From Euryodendron excelsum (lineage: Eukaryota; Streptophyta; Magnoliopsida; Ericales; Pentaphylacaceae), in the NCBI GenBank assembly GCA_033060915.1, contig CM065387.1:27272001-27336000 (forward strand): a stretch of 64,000 nt of DNA, in the 5' to 3' direction. The translations under genes and the position numbers were made by a program. Under the pieces are notes generated by a model that was given only the letters and a program-made list of their open reading frames with translations, was not told the DNA's origin and ran no database searches. This document shows, piece by piece, positions 8,998 through 19,800 of the stretch; the first letter of the stretch is position 1; the number at the start of each line of letters is the position of its first letter.

Positions 8998-10414
8998 ACT
9001 TAGAGGGTTAGGCCGTAGTCATGTCTCTTTACCCTTCACCCATGTAGAGTCTTCAATTAACTTGGTTCAATCCTATTCACTTTAAATTTTCCAAACTAAA
9101 TTTTTAAAATTATTTTCAAAAAAAAAAAAGACATGCATTTATTCATATTATCTTGTATCATGTTTGCCATTCACATACTAACACTTGCATATTTGTTTTG
9201 TAGGTACACATTTTGTTTAAATTTTATTAATTGCTTTGCATGAATGTGATGTACAGGATGAATGGGAGTTGTTGGGCCCTTTCCTCCACTTTTAAAAATC
9301 ACACACACACTGCATGTGCACTTGCATTCTGCATACTTGTATACCCTGATATGTCCTTTCTAGTTAGAAAGGGGGAACGGTATATTGGTTGTGGGCAAGA
9401 TGCTGTGTCAGTTTCTTCGCCTACGGCCTCTTGATGGTTCCCCCGCTCGGATCACCAACCGATCATGGCACCACCTCGGGGAGTGGGCCTAGGTTTGAAG
9501 ATCCGGGGACCGAGCCTTTTTAGGACGCATTAGTCAACCCTCAACCTCATACTCATATAGACACCATGCATAGCCGAACCTCTGCTGGATTTAGGACACG
9601 AGCACTTTTTTCAAAATCACGGAGGAAAGGACGACTGCTTTTACTTTCATTTATACCTGTTGTTATAATGCTTGTGTTTATACTGTTATAATGCTTGTCT
9701 AACTGTTCATGCATGCATGTACTTTCTCTCCTTATAATTTTTGCATATTCATGTTCATGCATTCAATATTCCATGTCAAGACAAGAGTTCCAAGTAACTC
9801 AAGTCACTGCATTCTCATGCATATGATCAACCCATTGAGAGTGATACCAATGTCACTCTCCCTTGCATTAAACCTACCCAAACCCTAAGGGTTCTTGCGT
9901 AACCCTAAGGACTCATTGCATGCATCCCAATCCATTTCATAAGAGGGGCCCCAATCCCTCTATGCTCACGGAGATAGGGTTGCCAAGAAGACAAGGGGCA
10001 ATCAATCAACAAGGTCTCTAAGCGACCTCCGCGACATCAAATCCAAGGAAGGCGAATCCGAAGACTCAAGAGTAGTTTAGGGTTTCCCTTTGTAAAAGTA
10101 GATAGGTGGAAGTCCAAAGGAAAATGTCCCCCCTCCCCCTATTAAAATGTATTTCAAACCCAGAATTTAATGTACTTCTTTATTTTTATGAATGAATGCA
10201 TGAATGGCTGAAGGTTCCTCCCTGATGGTAAGGCGTCTGCATACAGGGGCAAAACCCCTATCTCCAAAAGTGAGCCAATACATCATGTTTAGTTTCACTC
10301 TTTAAAAAGGGGCACCTTAGAGCATGCATTGCATAAAGACTTGTCAAGGTCAAACACTGACTCTTTCCTTTTGTTGGTTTTAGGTACCTTCCCTCGTTCC
10401 CCAATCTTACAAGC
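8998..10414 (+). other. P1 untranslated leader with conserved short ORF
   Basis: This is the leader between primer site and gag. An ORF of 64 codons (ATG at 9240, stop 9432-9434) has a counterpart in M1 (31002-30805) with the same length class and end (residues ...VSVSSPTAS) and many matching residues. The M2 copy (about 51510-51300) is frameshifted. The product is unrecognised. It may be a remnant of the extra 5' ORF known in Ogre-type elements, or just conserved leader. The rest (9450-10400) has no gene that I can support. Confidence 0.45.
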
Positions 10415-11662
10415 ATGGAATTGCTTACTCTTGATACTTTAACCCAGTTACTAGCAGAGACAAGAGGAGTGAAGCATAAGATGACCGAAATGGAAGGCAT
10501 GCTTTCCGCACTCTTATCCCACACGACCCGAGAGCAAGCAGAGTCCTTGCAGGCCCAAACCTATGATGGACGAAAATGGATGAAGAAGGAAGTTCATGAC
10601 TGTGCCGCCACCATTACTTCCCAACGACCTCCCCGGGCCAAAGGCCTTGCTCGAATGCCTTCCAAACCAACCCCTAACCAAACACAAGGATTATCTGACC
10701 TTTCCTTCAGATGTCATCCCAACCCTTTTGGCCCTGCTACCGAAAATGGTCCCATTTCGAAGCATAGAACCCGAAGCCCTTTCAATTCCCGAACCATCAA
10801 CCCAGCTGCGACCTCACCGAAACGTGGTCCCCAATCATCAAAAACATTTGCAATACCTCCTCGGACTAGGCGAACAAGTGGGAAGAAGCGGACATTTACA
10901 AAACTCGCGTGCTCACAGACCGCAGTTTATTTTGGCCTCTTATCAGCTGGGTATTTGAAACCTGTACCTGCTTGACCCCAACCCAATCCTCTACCTCATT
11001 ACTTCAAATCTGCAGCAAGTTGTAAGTATCATTCGGATAGCCAAGGGCATGATACTGAAGATTGTTTGGCCCTCAAGCATAAGATTCAAGACTTGATAGA
11101 TAACAAGATCATTGGGGTACGACTAGCAAATCCTTCTCCAAACAGCTCTGCAAACCCTCCACTGGACCATGCTGTCAACATCATTACAAAGTTTGGTAAC
11201 AACAAGGTTTGTTTTGCTGCATGCCAAGAGATATATTACAAGGACGGAAAGGAAATGGAATGCGAAGATGCCTGGTCACGATAAAACCCCAATGAGATGC
11301 CGACCCCCGAAGACAAACTTGCATACGAGTCTGTGAAGAAAATTGATGAGGAACTGTCCAAACTCCGTAATAAGAATCTCGCATTATGTACACCTGAGGA
11401 GCATCGAGCCCCAATTGGAGGCCAGAGCAGAAAACCTCGGGCACGACCTATCGAGCTGGACGAGTATGAATCGCCCGAGTGGTTTGTTAGAGAAACACCG
11501 GAGCAAACAAATGAAGGCCAGACAATCAAGAAAGCTAACAATTACATCATCACCGCCAACTCACTTGGAACTCCAGGAGAAGCATCTACCTATCCTGCCT
11601 TAGCTGAAAATCTCAATCATGGATGGAATGCAGACGAGGGCACAAGCCCAAGACCTTACTAA
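10415..11662 (+). pseudogene. gag: P1 gag remnant
   Basis: This is a decayed gag. An open frame starting MELLTLDTLTQLL (10415-10975) has the heptad-like N-terminus of such Gags. The C-terminal part carries a knuckle-like C-X2-H-X5-H-X4-C motif (CKYHSDSQGHDTEDC, 11021-11065) followed by LALKHKIQDLIDNK, the typical Ogre/Tat Gag sequence. The frame is broken by a TAA at 11282-11284, then stays open to 11662, ending ...SPRPY as in M1. The core capsid region seen in M1 (FKMPDF...LTGSTLQWF) is missing here. It is replaced by about 370 bp (10590-10960) that reads as protein only in shifting frames. No pol follows. The assignment as gag is firm for the C-terminal half. Confidence 0.75.
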
Positions 11663-13638
11663 AAATGGGTTTCTTGCACAAGCGTACAAGAGAGGGGTGG
11701 TTTCACCCACTTTCTTTCTATCCCTTTTACTTCTTGTCTTTAAATTAATGTTTACATTTTCTTATTGCCTAAGAACCTTATGCTTTTCGTAAAAATAATA
11801 ATAATGATCAAACAATAGTCTTTTATTCTATTATGTTTGTCTTGTCTTCCTTGGGAATAGTGACTACTCTCTACGCAAGGGGCATGGTTTGTCTTATGGA
11901 ATGGTCCAACTTGAAGGGATGATAGCATGAGTTAACCACTCGCCAAATGATCAGCCTTCCACAGAGAGAGAGAATAAGGATGAGTGAGGATACTACCCAA
12001 AGGCAGCACTTGCAAGACTCTAAGGCTAAGCGATGTGTGGCCAGTTTATCAAGAGGAAGAGGAGCCATCTTTTATTCCCCCACATCTAAAGAATAAATAA
12101 CTAAATAAATGAACAAATGTGCTCATATTCCCTTTGCTTAACCCCTAGTGCCTCGCGGAAAGCGAAAATTTTCTTTGTTAACCCTGATCCAAGATTGTCC
12201 TCCTCACACTGGGACAGACAATAGTTGAGAACTCTAGGAGTGGTGTCCACCTCTATCATGCTAGGATAGTGTTGAAAAACTCTATGGATCAAGTAATTTA
12301 ATTCAAAGTGAAGAGAGGCCCTCATTTCACTTCCCATACAGTCAAAAGCAACCCCTTGCCAAACCCGTTGAGCCACTTATCCTTTCTTAACAAAACCCCA
12401 ACCTAGGGATCACCGCCCACACTAGGTATATTGAACTTCCAAGGAAAATATTTAAGGGGAAAGGGTTAAAGAATTGTTTCGTTTCATAAAAGAAAAGAAA
12501 TAGAAAGGAAAAGCAAAAGAAAGGAGTTGCCAAGGGGCAAGAGGCCAAAAAAAAAAAAAAAAAAAAAAAAAAAAGAAAAAAGAAAAGAAAACCATGATTC
12601 TAAAGAAAGGCCTGAAGAAAATCTTGATTGAGTTAACTTCAAAGGCACAGAAAAGAAAATCATGTTTATCTCAAGAAGTACATGGAAAGGGTGAAAGAAC
12701 GAGGTTATTTTCACCTTGAGAAATATATGGCCAAAAGCGAGAAGGAAATTTAAAGGTGATCCTAGGTTACAAGGAAACCCAGTAGGTACAATAGGTTTGA
12801 ACCTTTACCTTTTCTTGCAAAACCCCGAAACCATGGCCTACATTACAACCCTATTAAAGTCCCCTCTGATTGAAAAAAGATTGCTTGATCTAAATGAGTT
12901 AGATACGCTGCCAAAGCTTAAAAAAAAAAAAAAATGGATGCTAATCCTACTGAAAAACGGTTACGGATAGTTTGGATCTAAACCCTGCTGAAGACAACAT
13001 TGAATTTGAGCCTATATATCCCGTTGTTTCTAAAACCCCATAACCTAGCCTACATTACGGTCCTAAACAAAGTCTTCTCGGATTGAAATGACTGGCAACT
13101 TATCGCTCTGCCAAATGTCAGGTAAGCGGTTGCTAAAACTCCGAGAGTCGAGAGTCTCAGCCTAATAACCCTATACACTAACCCTGGGATTGAAAGTTAG
13201 GGGGTAGTCAAGAGGTTGAGAAAGGTGCGCAGTGCTATCATCCAATCGAGGTAGGATTGAGCCAGGAGAGAGGCTAAACCCCCGAAGAGGAGGGAGTTAC
13301 CATTCCCAAGGCTACAAGTCTAACAACACCCTGTGTCATTCTATTAACATATTTCTAACTTGTGCATATGTTAAAAAAAAAAAAATCAGCATGAGCTTTG
13401 CATATATAGGACATAACTCCCTGTAGAAATAGAAATCACCAATATCAACTCATGTAATAAACATCTAACATCATCATACATCACATGCCTCTGATCATAT
13501 GTATATGTCTATCTGTGCATCTAAGTACCATAAACATCCATCCTTATACAAAACTATGCAACATAAAACTGTCTAACATTAATAAATCTCAGGAACTAGG
13601 GGCAAAAGAGGAATCAAAATCTCTACAAAGGGCATCTC
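11663..13638 (+). other. P1 central non-coding region
   Basis: This lies where pol would be expected. It shows no reverse transcriptase, RNase H or integrase motifs. It aligns with M1 25663-27670 in reverse and with the P2/M2 internal sequence. It contains a 28-A run (12547-12574) and an imperfect tandem duplication of about 212 bp, with GCCTACATTAC at 12836 and 13048. Open frames here (such as 12716-12970) are not conserved and are not supported as genes. Confidence 0.7.
12547..12574 (+). repeat. Poly-A run
   Basis: An uninterrupted run of 28 A, followed by A-rich sequence with scattered G. M1 has only a short T run at the matching site (about 26768-26780), so the tract is length-variable. 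Confidence 0.95.
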
Positions 13639-15483
13639 TCACAGGTCGAAGTCAATATCATCTGGGTCAAAATCCCCAAAACCCGGCATCGGAGGAGGGG
13701 GGTAACTACTCGAAGCACCGCCATCCTGCAGGGTAGATAAAACCAAAATCAGCTGCAAGCAAAAGAAGCTAAGCAACGGCAGAGCAATAAGGAGCAAAGA
13801 GAGAATAACTTACCCCCCCACCACCCATCTGAGATAACCGAGCCGTCAGGGAAGCTACCTCGGCCTGGTACTAGTCCCGATCCATCTGGTACCGATCTCT
13901 CTGATCTCTCACAGTAGTAAACTCGGCCTGGGGCACATATCCTCCAGCCCAGCGCCATAGGTCAACCACCTCCTAGCCAACAGCATACCCGCCGACAACT
14001 ACCTCAAACCGGGTGAAGGCACCAACCGAATGAGCCCCAAAGTGCGTAGCATAATCCGTATCCAGAGGAAGCAAGAACTCGGCACCCGGCTGACGCTCCT
14101 GGTAGGGGATAGGCACTCCTGCCACCAGGGCTCCAAACATATACTCTGGCGGAGCTCCTGCTGATCAAAACTCCTCGTGAAACTGCCTCCAATGCTGCTC
14201 TCCAAGGTAGGACTCCCAGGTGTCATCACTGAGAAAAGCAACTCTCGATAAGGACAACGGGACCAGGTATCGGACTGTCTCGTAATGGACTGATCCAATG
14301 AAGGGCCGCCAGGTCACATCCCTCACCTCAATCAACTCCAAGTTAGCCCAGAGTGTCACGAAGTCAGTAATCTCCGATAGCTGGGCTACCCGGTCACGAG
14401 CCCACCTTAAAGCACGAGGATAGAGATCATCCTCAACAACTGTGGGGCGACGCACTAGCAGGTACTCGTAACTCCACCAGACAAGGAAGGGCCAAAAGCT
14501 AGTCATGCTGCCCCAGCGAGAGGAAGTCTGAACCCGCATCGATCGAAGAAAGCAGCCAAAAGAAAAGGACCCACAGTCTAACTCAGACAAAGCTCCCAGA
14601 TCGGCTACTATACTCACCAAGCGGCACGGCACGAATGACTTGTTGTTGTTGCAGAAGCAGCTAAAGATGATGTACAACACAAGTCGCCGTCTCATGATAT
14701 CCTGCCTCGCAGGCGATGGCTCGGTAGCAAAAGTATGCTCACCCTGACTAATCCAAGAGACTGGGAAGGCAGAACGCTCAGGCTGAGGCAAGTCCAACAG
14801 CAAATAAGCCTTGTCCTTGCTGACCGGGTGCAGGGTGATCCGCCGGCCGACAAAGGAGAGTCCTGTAATAATCGCCCAATCTAAAGGAGTGGGGCCTAAC
14901 TTGAAGCCAACAAAATGAAAGGTCCCAGTCTCCCCAAACCACCTCTCAACAAGTGCCAGTACCAAATGCCGGTTCAGGCGGTTAGCCTATAATCCCATAA
15001 AGGCTCCAAACCCGAACTCTGCCAAGAAGGCGCGGTATGATGGGGCAGCCTGCTGTATGGTCACAAAAACCTGATGAACAGCCCCTCAGAAAGCTGTATG
15101 TACCCGCGGAGGTGGCAAATGCTGTCTGGAGTATACACTAGGATGATAGGCTAGATCCCCGAGAGGTGGGACATCTGGTATCTGCAAATCTCCCAAGTCA
15201 GCGTCTGTCTGCCTATGCCTGGAAGAACCTCGCCCATAGCCGGTCACCTGGTCCCCAAGGCCCGGTACCTCCTCCTCGGCATCAACCTCCTCAGCAAAAA
15301 CCTACTCAACCGGAGGAAAGGGTCGACAGGTAGTCTACTCCCCTGCCCGCTCTGGCTGGATGAGGATCGTCCGGTAGATCGTCGACTACCTCTGGATCGA
15401 CTAGAGCCGCCAGCAGAATCTGTCCAGGCCGCTTTCCCCGAGCGGCATCTCCTCTCAGAACCGTCATCACCTGCATCTGCCAT
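13639..15483 (-). pseudogene. Antisense plant mobile domain (PMD) gene, decayed, in P1
   Basis: This is a gene antisense to the retrotransposon. The start is ATG at 15483-15481 (MADAGDDGSERRCRSGKAAW), chosen because both other copies begin the same way after a splice-acceptor-like TTTTCAG. A Ser/Arg-rich N-terminus is followed by a PMD-type domain. The clearest part is WFGETGTFHF...LGPTPLDWAIITGLSF, then SELDCGSFSFGCF and FWPFLVWWSYEYL, in an open stretch at 14965-14165. An 88-bp intron (13813-13726) precedes a last exon ending PGFGDFDPDDIDFDL (stop 13641-13639). PMD proteins (MAIN-like family) are plant proteins linked to transposable elements and silencing. The copy is broken: a frame change in the N-terminal part, stops near 15077 and 14985, TGA at 14167-14165, and a TAG near 13930 shared with M1. 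Confidence 0.8.
13726..13813 (-). other. Intron 2 of the antisense PMD gene (88 bp)
   Basis: On the minus strand the donor is GTAAGT at 13813 and the acceptor is CTGCAG ending at 13726. The M1 copy has an intron of exactly the same length (25488-25575) with donor GTATGT and acceptor TGTAG. Flanking exon sequence is conserved in frame. The boundaries are inferred from splice motifs and homology. Confidence 0.75.
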
Positions 15484-15484
15484 A

Positions 15485-16361
15485 CTGAAAAGGTAAGCCA
15501 AGGTAAGTGATGTAAATATACCATTCATACAGTTTAAATAACAATAAAATAAAACAAACAAATAACACAAAACAAATAAAGGATTTTGAATAACAAATCA
15601 AAAACAAAATTTTCACACATCTTGGTTTTCCAACTCCAAATCACATCTCAAGGGTTCTCTGCCATTTCCCTTCAAAAAGATTTTATTTCTAAGATTTTAA
15701 CCAACTCTTTTCATAATTTCTAAAAAATTTGACAGAGTCCCGTTTAAAAATGGCCCCAACAATGCCCATGACACCAACACAAAATGCAAAATGTGCACTT
15801 TCCAACAATCACATGACAATGGCACCCGTCCACACTTTTCAAAATTTTTAAAATTTTCAAAACGCATGTTTTATTTTTCAAATAAATCAATGGTTTTCAA
15901 AAGGCCTCCAAAATTTTTCAAAATCACCTCAAATGTTTTCAAAATATTCCTACATTTTTTCAAATTTCAAACTTTAAAAATTTCATCAATTTCTTGAATT
16001 TTTTAATTTTTTCTAATGTTCTAAATATTTTTCTATTTTTTTTAAAAAAATCAAAAATTCACCGAGTTTTCAAAAAATCACGAAACTTCATACTGTTGTC
16101 AAACACATTTTTCTAAAGCACATTGCACAAAAACATAGCTAGAAAACCTAATACCCATGACTGTAGAAACAAATTCCCTAGTCCTGCAGAAAACCCCCTT
16201 CACACATTTACATATAATCACTCAAATTCAATCAAACAACCATTAAAATGCAATAACAACATCACCAAAGTGTTCAAAACATATCAAAACATTAATTTCC
16301 ACTATTCACATGATTCAAACGAAGTTCTACACATCAAGATCAACAAAATTTGAAAACTCAC
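15485..16361 (-). other. Probable 5'-UTR intron 1 of the antisense PMD gene (877 bp)
   Basis: A consensus donor AAAG|GTGAGT lies at 16361 (minus strand) and a TTTTCAG acceptor ends at 15485, one base before the ATG. The interval is AT-rich with runs of T on the gene's strand and has no conserved ORF, as expected of a plant intron. In M1 the donor reads GTGTGT, so it is weakened there. Confidence 0.6.
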
Positions 16362-16660
16362 CTTTTGAAAGTTCTCCGGCGAAATCTTCACTTCCAGCGA
16401 CTTTTTCGGCGACGTGGACTCCTTCCGGCAATCACCCACGGTCCCCAAGGAGTGCTCCTTCAAGGTTCAAGTCGGTTTCCACTTGAGAACTCTCGGATTC
16501 TCCAAAAACTCTTCAAATCCCGTGGGTGTTCGAACTAGAAATTTTCTGGTTTTAACTTTAAGCCTGACGCCACTAGCAGAGGCGCCAGTTCCTTTTTGCC
16601 AAAGGCACCACTGCTAGTGGCGCCAGTTATAAATTCTGGGCAGTTTTGCCCTTTTTCCCG
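16362..16660 (-). promoter_or_regulatory. Putative first exon and promoter of the antisense PMD gene
   Basis: Minus-strand ATTTATAA (16634-16627) is a TATA-like motif about 270 bp before the inferred donor at 16361. GGCGCC dyads like those in the LTR promoter lie just after it (16565-16626). M1 has lost the TATA-like motif. On the plus strand the same segment holds an open frame (about 16371-16617) with a counterpart in M1 (22922-22671). Which strand matters is unresolved. Confidence 0.4.
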
Positions 16661-16783
16661 CCAAAACTTGTTTTCAAAGGCCTTTTTGGCCCGTTATCCG
16701 TTTTCGACCCTTGTTATCGAAAGATTTCCAATATCCGTCCCTCCGACTGCCTCGCGGTCAACATGGGACTCTTACTCTTATCG

Positions 16784-16814
16784 TTTTTTGTCTTTGACAA
16801 GCAAAGACAAAAAA
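16784..16814 (+). repeat. Stem-loop beside the polypurine tract
   Basis: A perfect 13-bp stem (16784-16796 with 16802-16814) and a 5-nt loop ACAAG end inside the polypurine tract. M1 has the homologous stem at 22475-22501, with different but still paired bases. Confidence 0.8.
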
Positions 16815-16825
16815 AGAGAGGCAGC
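16808..16825 (+). other. Polypurine tract of P1
   Basis: The A/G-rich sequence AAAAAAAGAGAGGCAGC ends directly at the 3' LTR start. This is the expected plus-strand priming site. M1 carries the complementary tract at 22462-22476. Confidence 0.8.
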
Positions 16826-19800
16826 TGTAAGCACCCCATTTTTGACCGCTTGGCAGTCTACACTCCGTCCAAACTTGTTTTCAAGTCATTTTGGGCATAT
16901 TTCCAATCAAAACCAATTCTCTAGGTCCAAATTCCATCTTTCCATCGCTTCGCAGGCCTGTCAGGCCCAAATAGAGGTAAAATTACCAAAATGCCCTTAG
17001 GGGCATTGTCCTTTCTTATACCAATCCCAATCCCTCTCTCGAGACAGCTTATTCCTCGAGACGGTCCGAGTAGCAAAACTACTCACAAAACCATTAGAGT
17101 AGCAGAAATACTCACAAAACCGTTAGAGTAGTGGAAATACTCACAAAACCGTTAGAGTAGCGGAAATACTCACGAATAGGTCGATATAGGGAATTGGCAA
17201 TAAATTCCTGTGTCACGACGATCGCCGTTAGAGTGGCGCAAACACTCAAAATCCAGGCATGTCTCCTCGAAGACGGTAAGACCCCTTCCCAATCCTACTC
17301 TTGAGACAGTTTATTCCTCGAGATGGTTCCAATCCAGGCACGTCTCTTCAGAGACGGTAAGACCCCTTTCCAATCCCTCTCTCTAGATAGTTTATTCCTC
17401 GAGACGGTCTAAGTAGCAAAATTACTCACAAAATCGTTAGAGTAGCGGAAATACTCACAAAGCCATTAAAGTAGCGAAAATACTCAACGCTGTCCGAGTA
17501 GCAGAAATACTCCCAAATCATCAACCCCTCCGAGTAACGGAAATACTCAACCCCGTCCGAGTAGTGGAAATACTCCCAAATCATCAACCCCGTCCGAGTA
17601 GCGGAAATACTCACACCGTTAGAGTGGCGGAGACACTCAAAACCTAGGTCAACACCTGTGTCTGTTAGCTCACTTCGGTGAAAAATGACCAGACTACCCT
17701 TAGGACCTTTTCCGAGACTTTTCGGTCAAGATGACCATTTTGCCCCTAAGCATCCGAATGTCCCGGGAACCACATCGGCTCTGGGTATCAAACTGGTAAT
17801 GTCCCGAGAATACTTTTTATAGTGTTCTCAACCTTCCTTTGCCTTTCCGAATCATTCCGAGTCAGTTCCGGCAAACCCGGTACAAAATGACCGTTTTGCC
17901 CCAAGGGGGTCGGTCTCCTTTTTCAACCACGTCGGCTCTGGGAATCAAACCGGCAACCTCTGGGAACATTCTAAATAATGTTTCCAGATCCCAAGTCTTT
18001 TTTCGGGACAATCCGAGTTCGCCCCAGCAGTTTTCCGGTTTGATTGACTATTTTGCCCCTAAAGGCCCGATCAACCTTTCCGACCCACCTTATCCTCACT
18101 TTCCAAGTCAAATACCTCCAAGACACTATTTTAAGTGTTCCTGCTCCTTTCCGGCCTTCCGGGTCATTCCCGGCTCCTTCAAATCATTCCCGGACTTTTC
18201 GGAGTCACTCATAGTGAAGCCAGGCTAAAAATTGCATGGTAGTCACTAGTACAGGCGCCCAAATCTAGTCAAAGATACGTTGCTTGCTGACCTTAAATCT
18301 TTCCTAATTGGCTGGTGCCACTAGTAGGGGCGCCAAGCCAAAAAATGGCCTGGCGCCACTCTTAGTGGCGCCAGTGTAGAATTTGGCCTGGTGCCACTGC
18401 AACAGGCGCCAGTTTTGTCCAACTTCTATAAATACAGAGCCTCATTCGACGTGAAGGAGGTCGGCAAACTTAACCTAAAAATCCCATATTTCGATATACA
18501 GAGCTCGAGCACCTCCAAAACCCTAGCCTCCCTAGGTTTTCCAAACCCTAGCTACTATACGTAAACCCTAACCTCGTATACACTCCTGTACACCTCCATA
18601 CACTCATACACTAGCCTTTAACCATCCTTTGAAGACTTGAAGAGCTGCCATCCAAAGCTTGAAGACAACTCTTGAGGGTTAAAGAAGAAGATCAAGACAA
18701 AGACCGAAGATTGAAGACTGCACGGCGCGCAAAATAAAGAAGACATACGGTAGGCTTTCTCTTTAATTTTCTGTACTTCCCCCTCTCTCTTCTCTCTCCA
18801 ACCCACATGGGTTTTCTCTATTTTAATCTCTCATCTCTCCCCCCCCCCTTTCTTTGCATGCTTAAAACAAGGGGACTCCCGGTCCATGTGTAGGATTAGA
18901 CTATTGGAGAGTCACCGTGTCGGGGGCTTTCTTCTAGTCTAACCAAAGACCACGTGGGTCCAGCCCCCTTGATTATGTGGTGAAGCCTTAACCTTGTATG
19001 TGCATGACCCCAAATTGCATTGTGCATATCATAGCCTTGCATCTTCCAAAAACCGTTTTCAAAGTTGTTTTTCAAAACGTTCTCAAACTTGTTTTCAAAA
19101 TTGCATCAAAATCTCTTTCTCAAAAACTTGTTTTCAAAACCACGATTCTAGGGTGATTCTAGCCTTTCCATGGCTAGGGTTGCTTTAGGAAAGTGTTACA
19201 TTAAAAGTGACCTTTTTGGTCTATATTTTCAAATCTTATTGTTTTCAAAACCACTTTCTTAAAGTGGTTCTAGCCCTCTTATGGCTAGAATCGCTTTAGG
19301 AAAGTGAGATGTTTCATACCTTCCAAAAAACTCTCTCTTCAAAAATCTCTTCCTAAAAATCTCGTTTTCAACATACTTTTCTAAAACTCTCCTCCTCAAA
19401 ATTGTTTTCAAAAACTCCATTCCAAATTCTATTTCTCAAAATTCTCTTTTTCAACTCCTCTCCAAAATCTTTTCTTCAAAATTCACTTTCTAAAAACACT
19501 CCCTAAATTCACCTTCCTAAAAACTTTCTCCAACAACCTCTTCCAAAAATCTTTCTAAAAAACTCTCTTTCCAAATTCTTCCCTCTAGAAACTCCTCTTT
19601 AGGTTTTCCTTCCAAAGTCTTCGTTTCCAAAAATCTTGTTTCCTTAGCGCCCAAGTCAAGCCCTAGAGCTAACCATTAGGAAACCCTAATTTTCTTTCCA
19701 AAAACATGATTTTCAAACTTTGCCCTAAACCTAGGTTTCCAAAACTTCTTGTTTTCTACATCAAAACTATACATGTTTTCAAAACCTATTTCTACGTTAA

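Noticed and set aside
9294..9312. CA-rich microsatellite in the leader
   Set aside because: Only a short CACACACAC run, below what I would call a microsatellite and part of the conserved leader.
11663..13638. Hidden pol gene (reverse transcriptase or integrase) in the element centre
   Set aside because: The region is only about 2 kb, is full of stops in all frames, and shows no YXDD, DD35E or RNase H-type motifs. It is similarly non-coding in M1.
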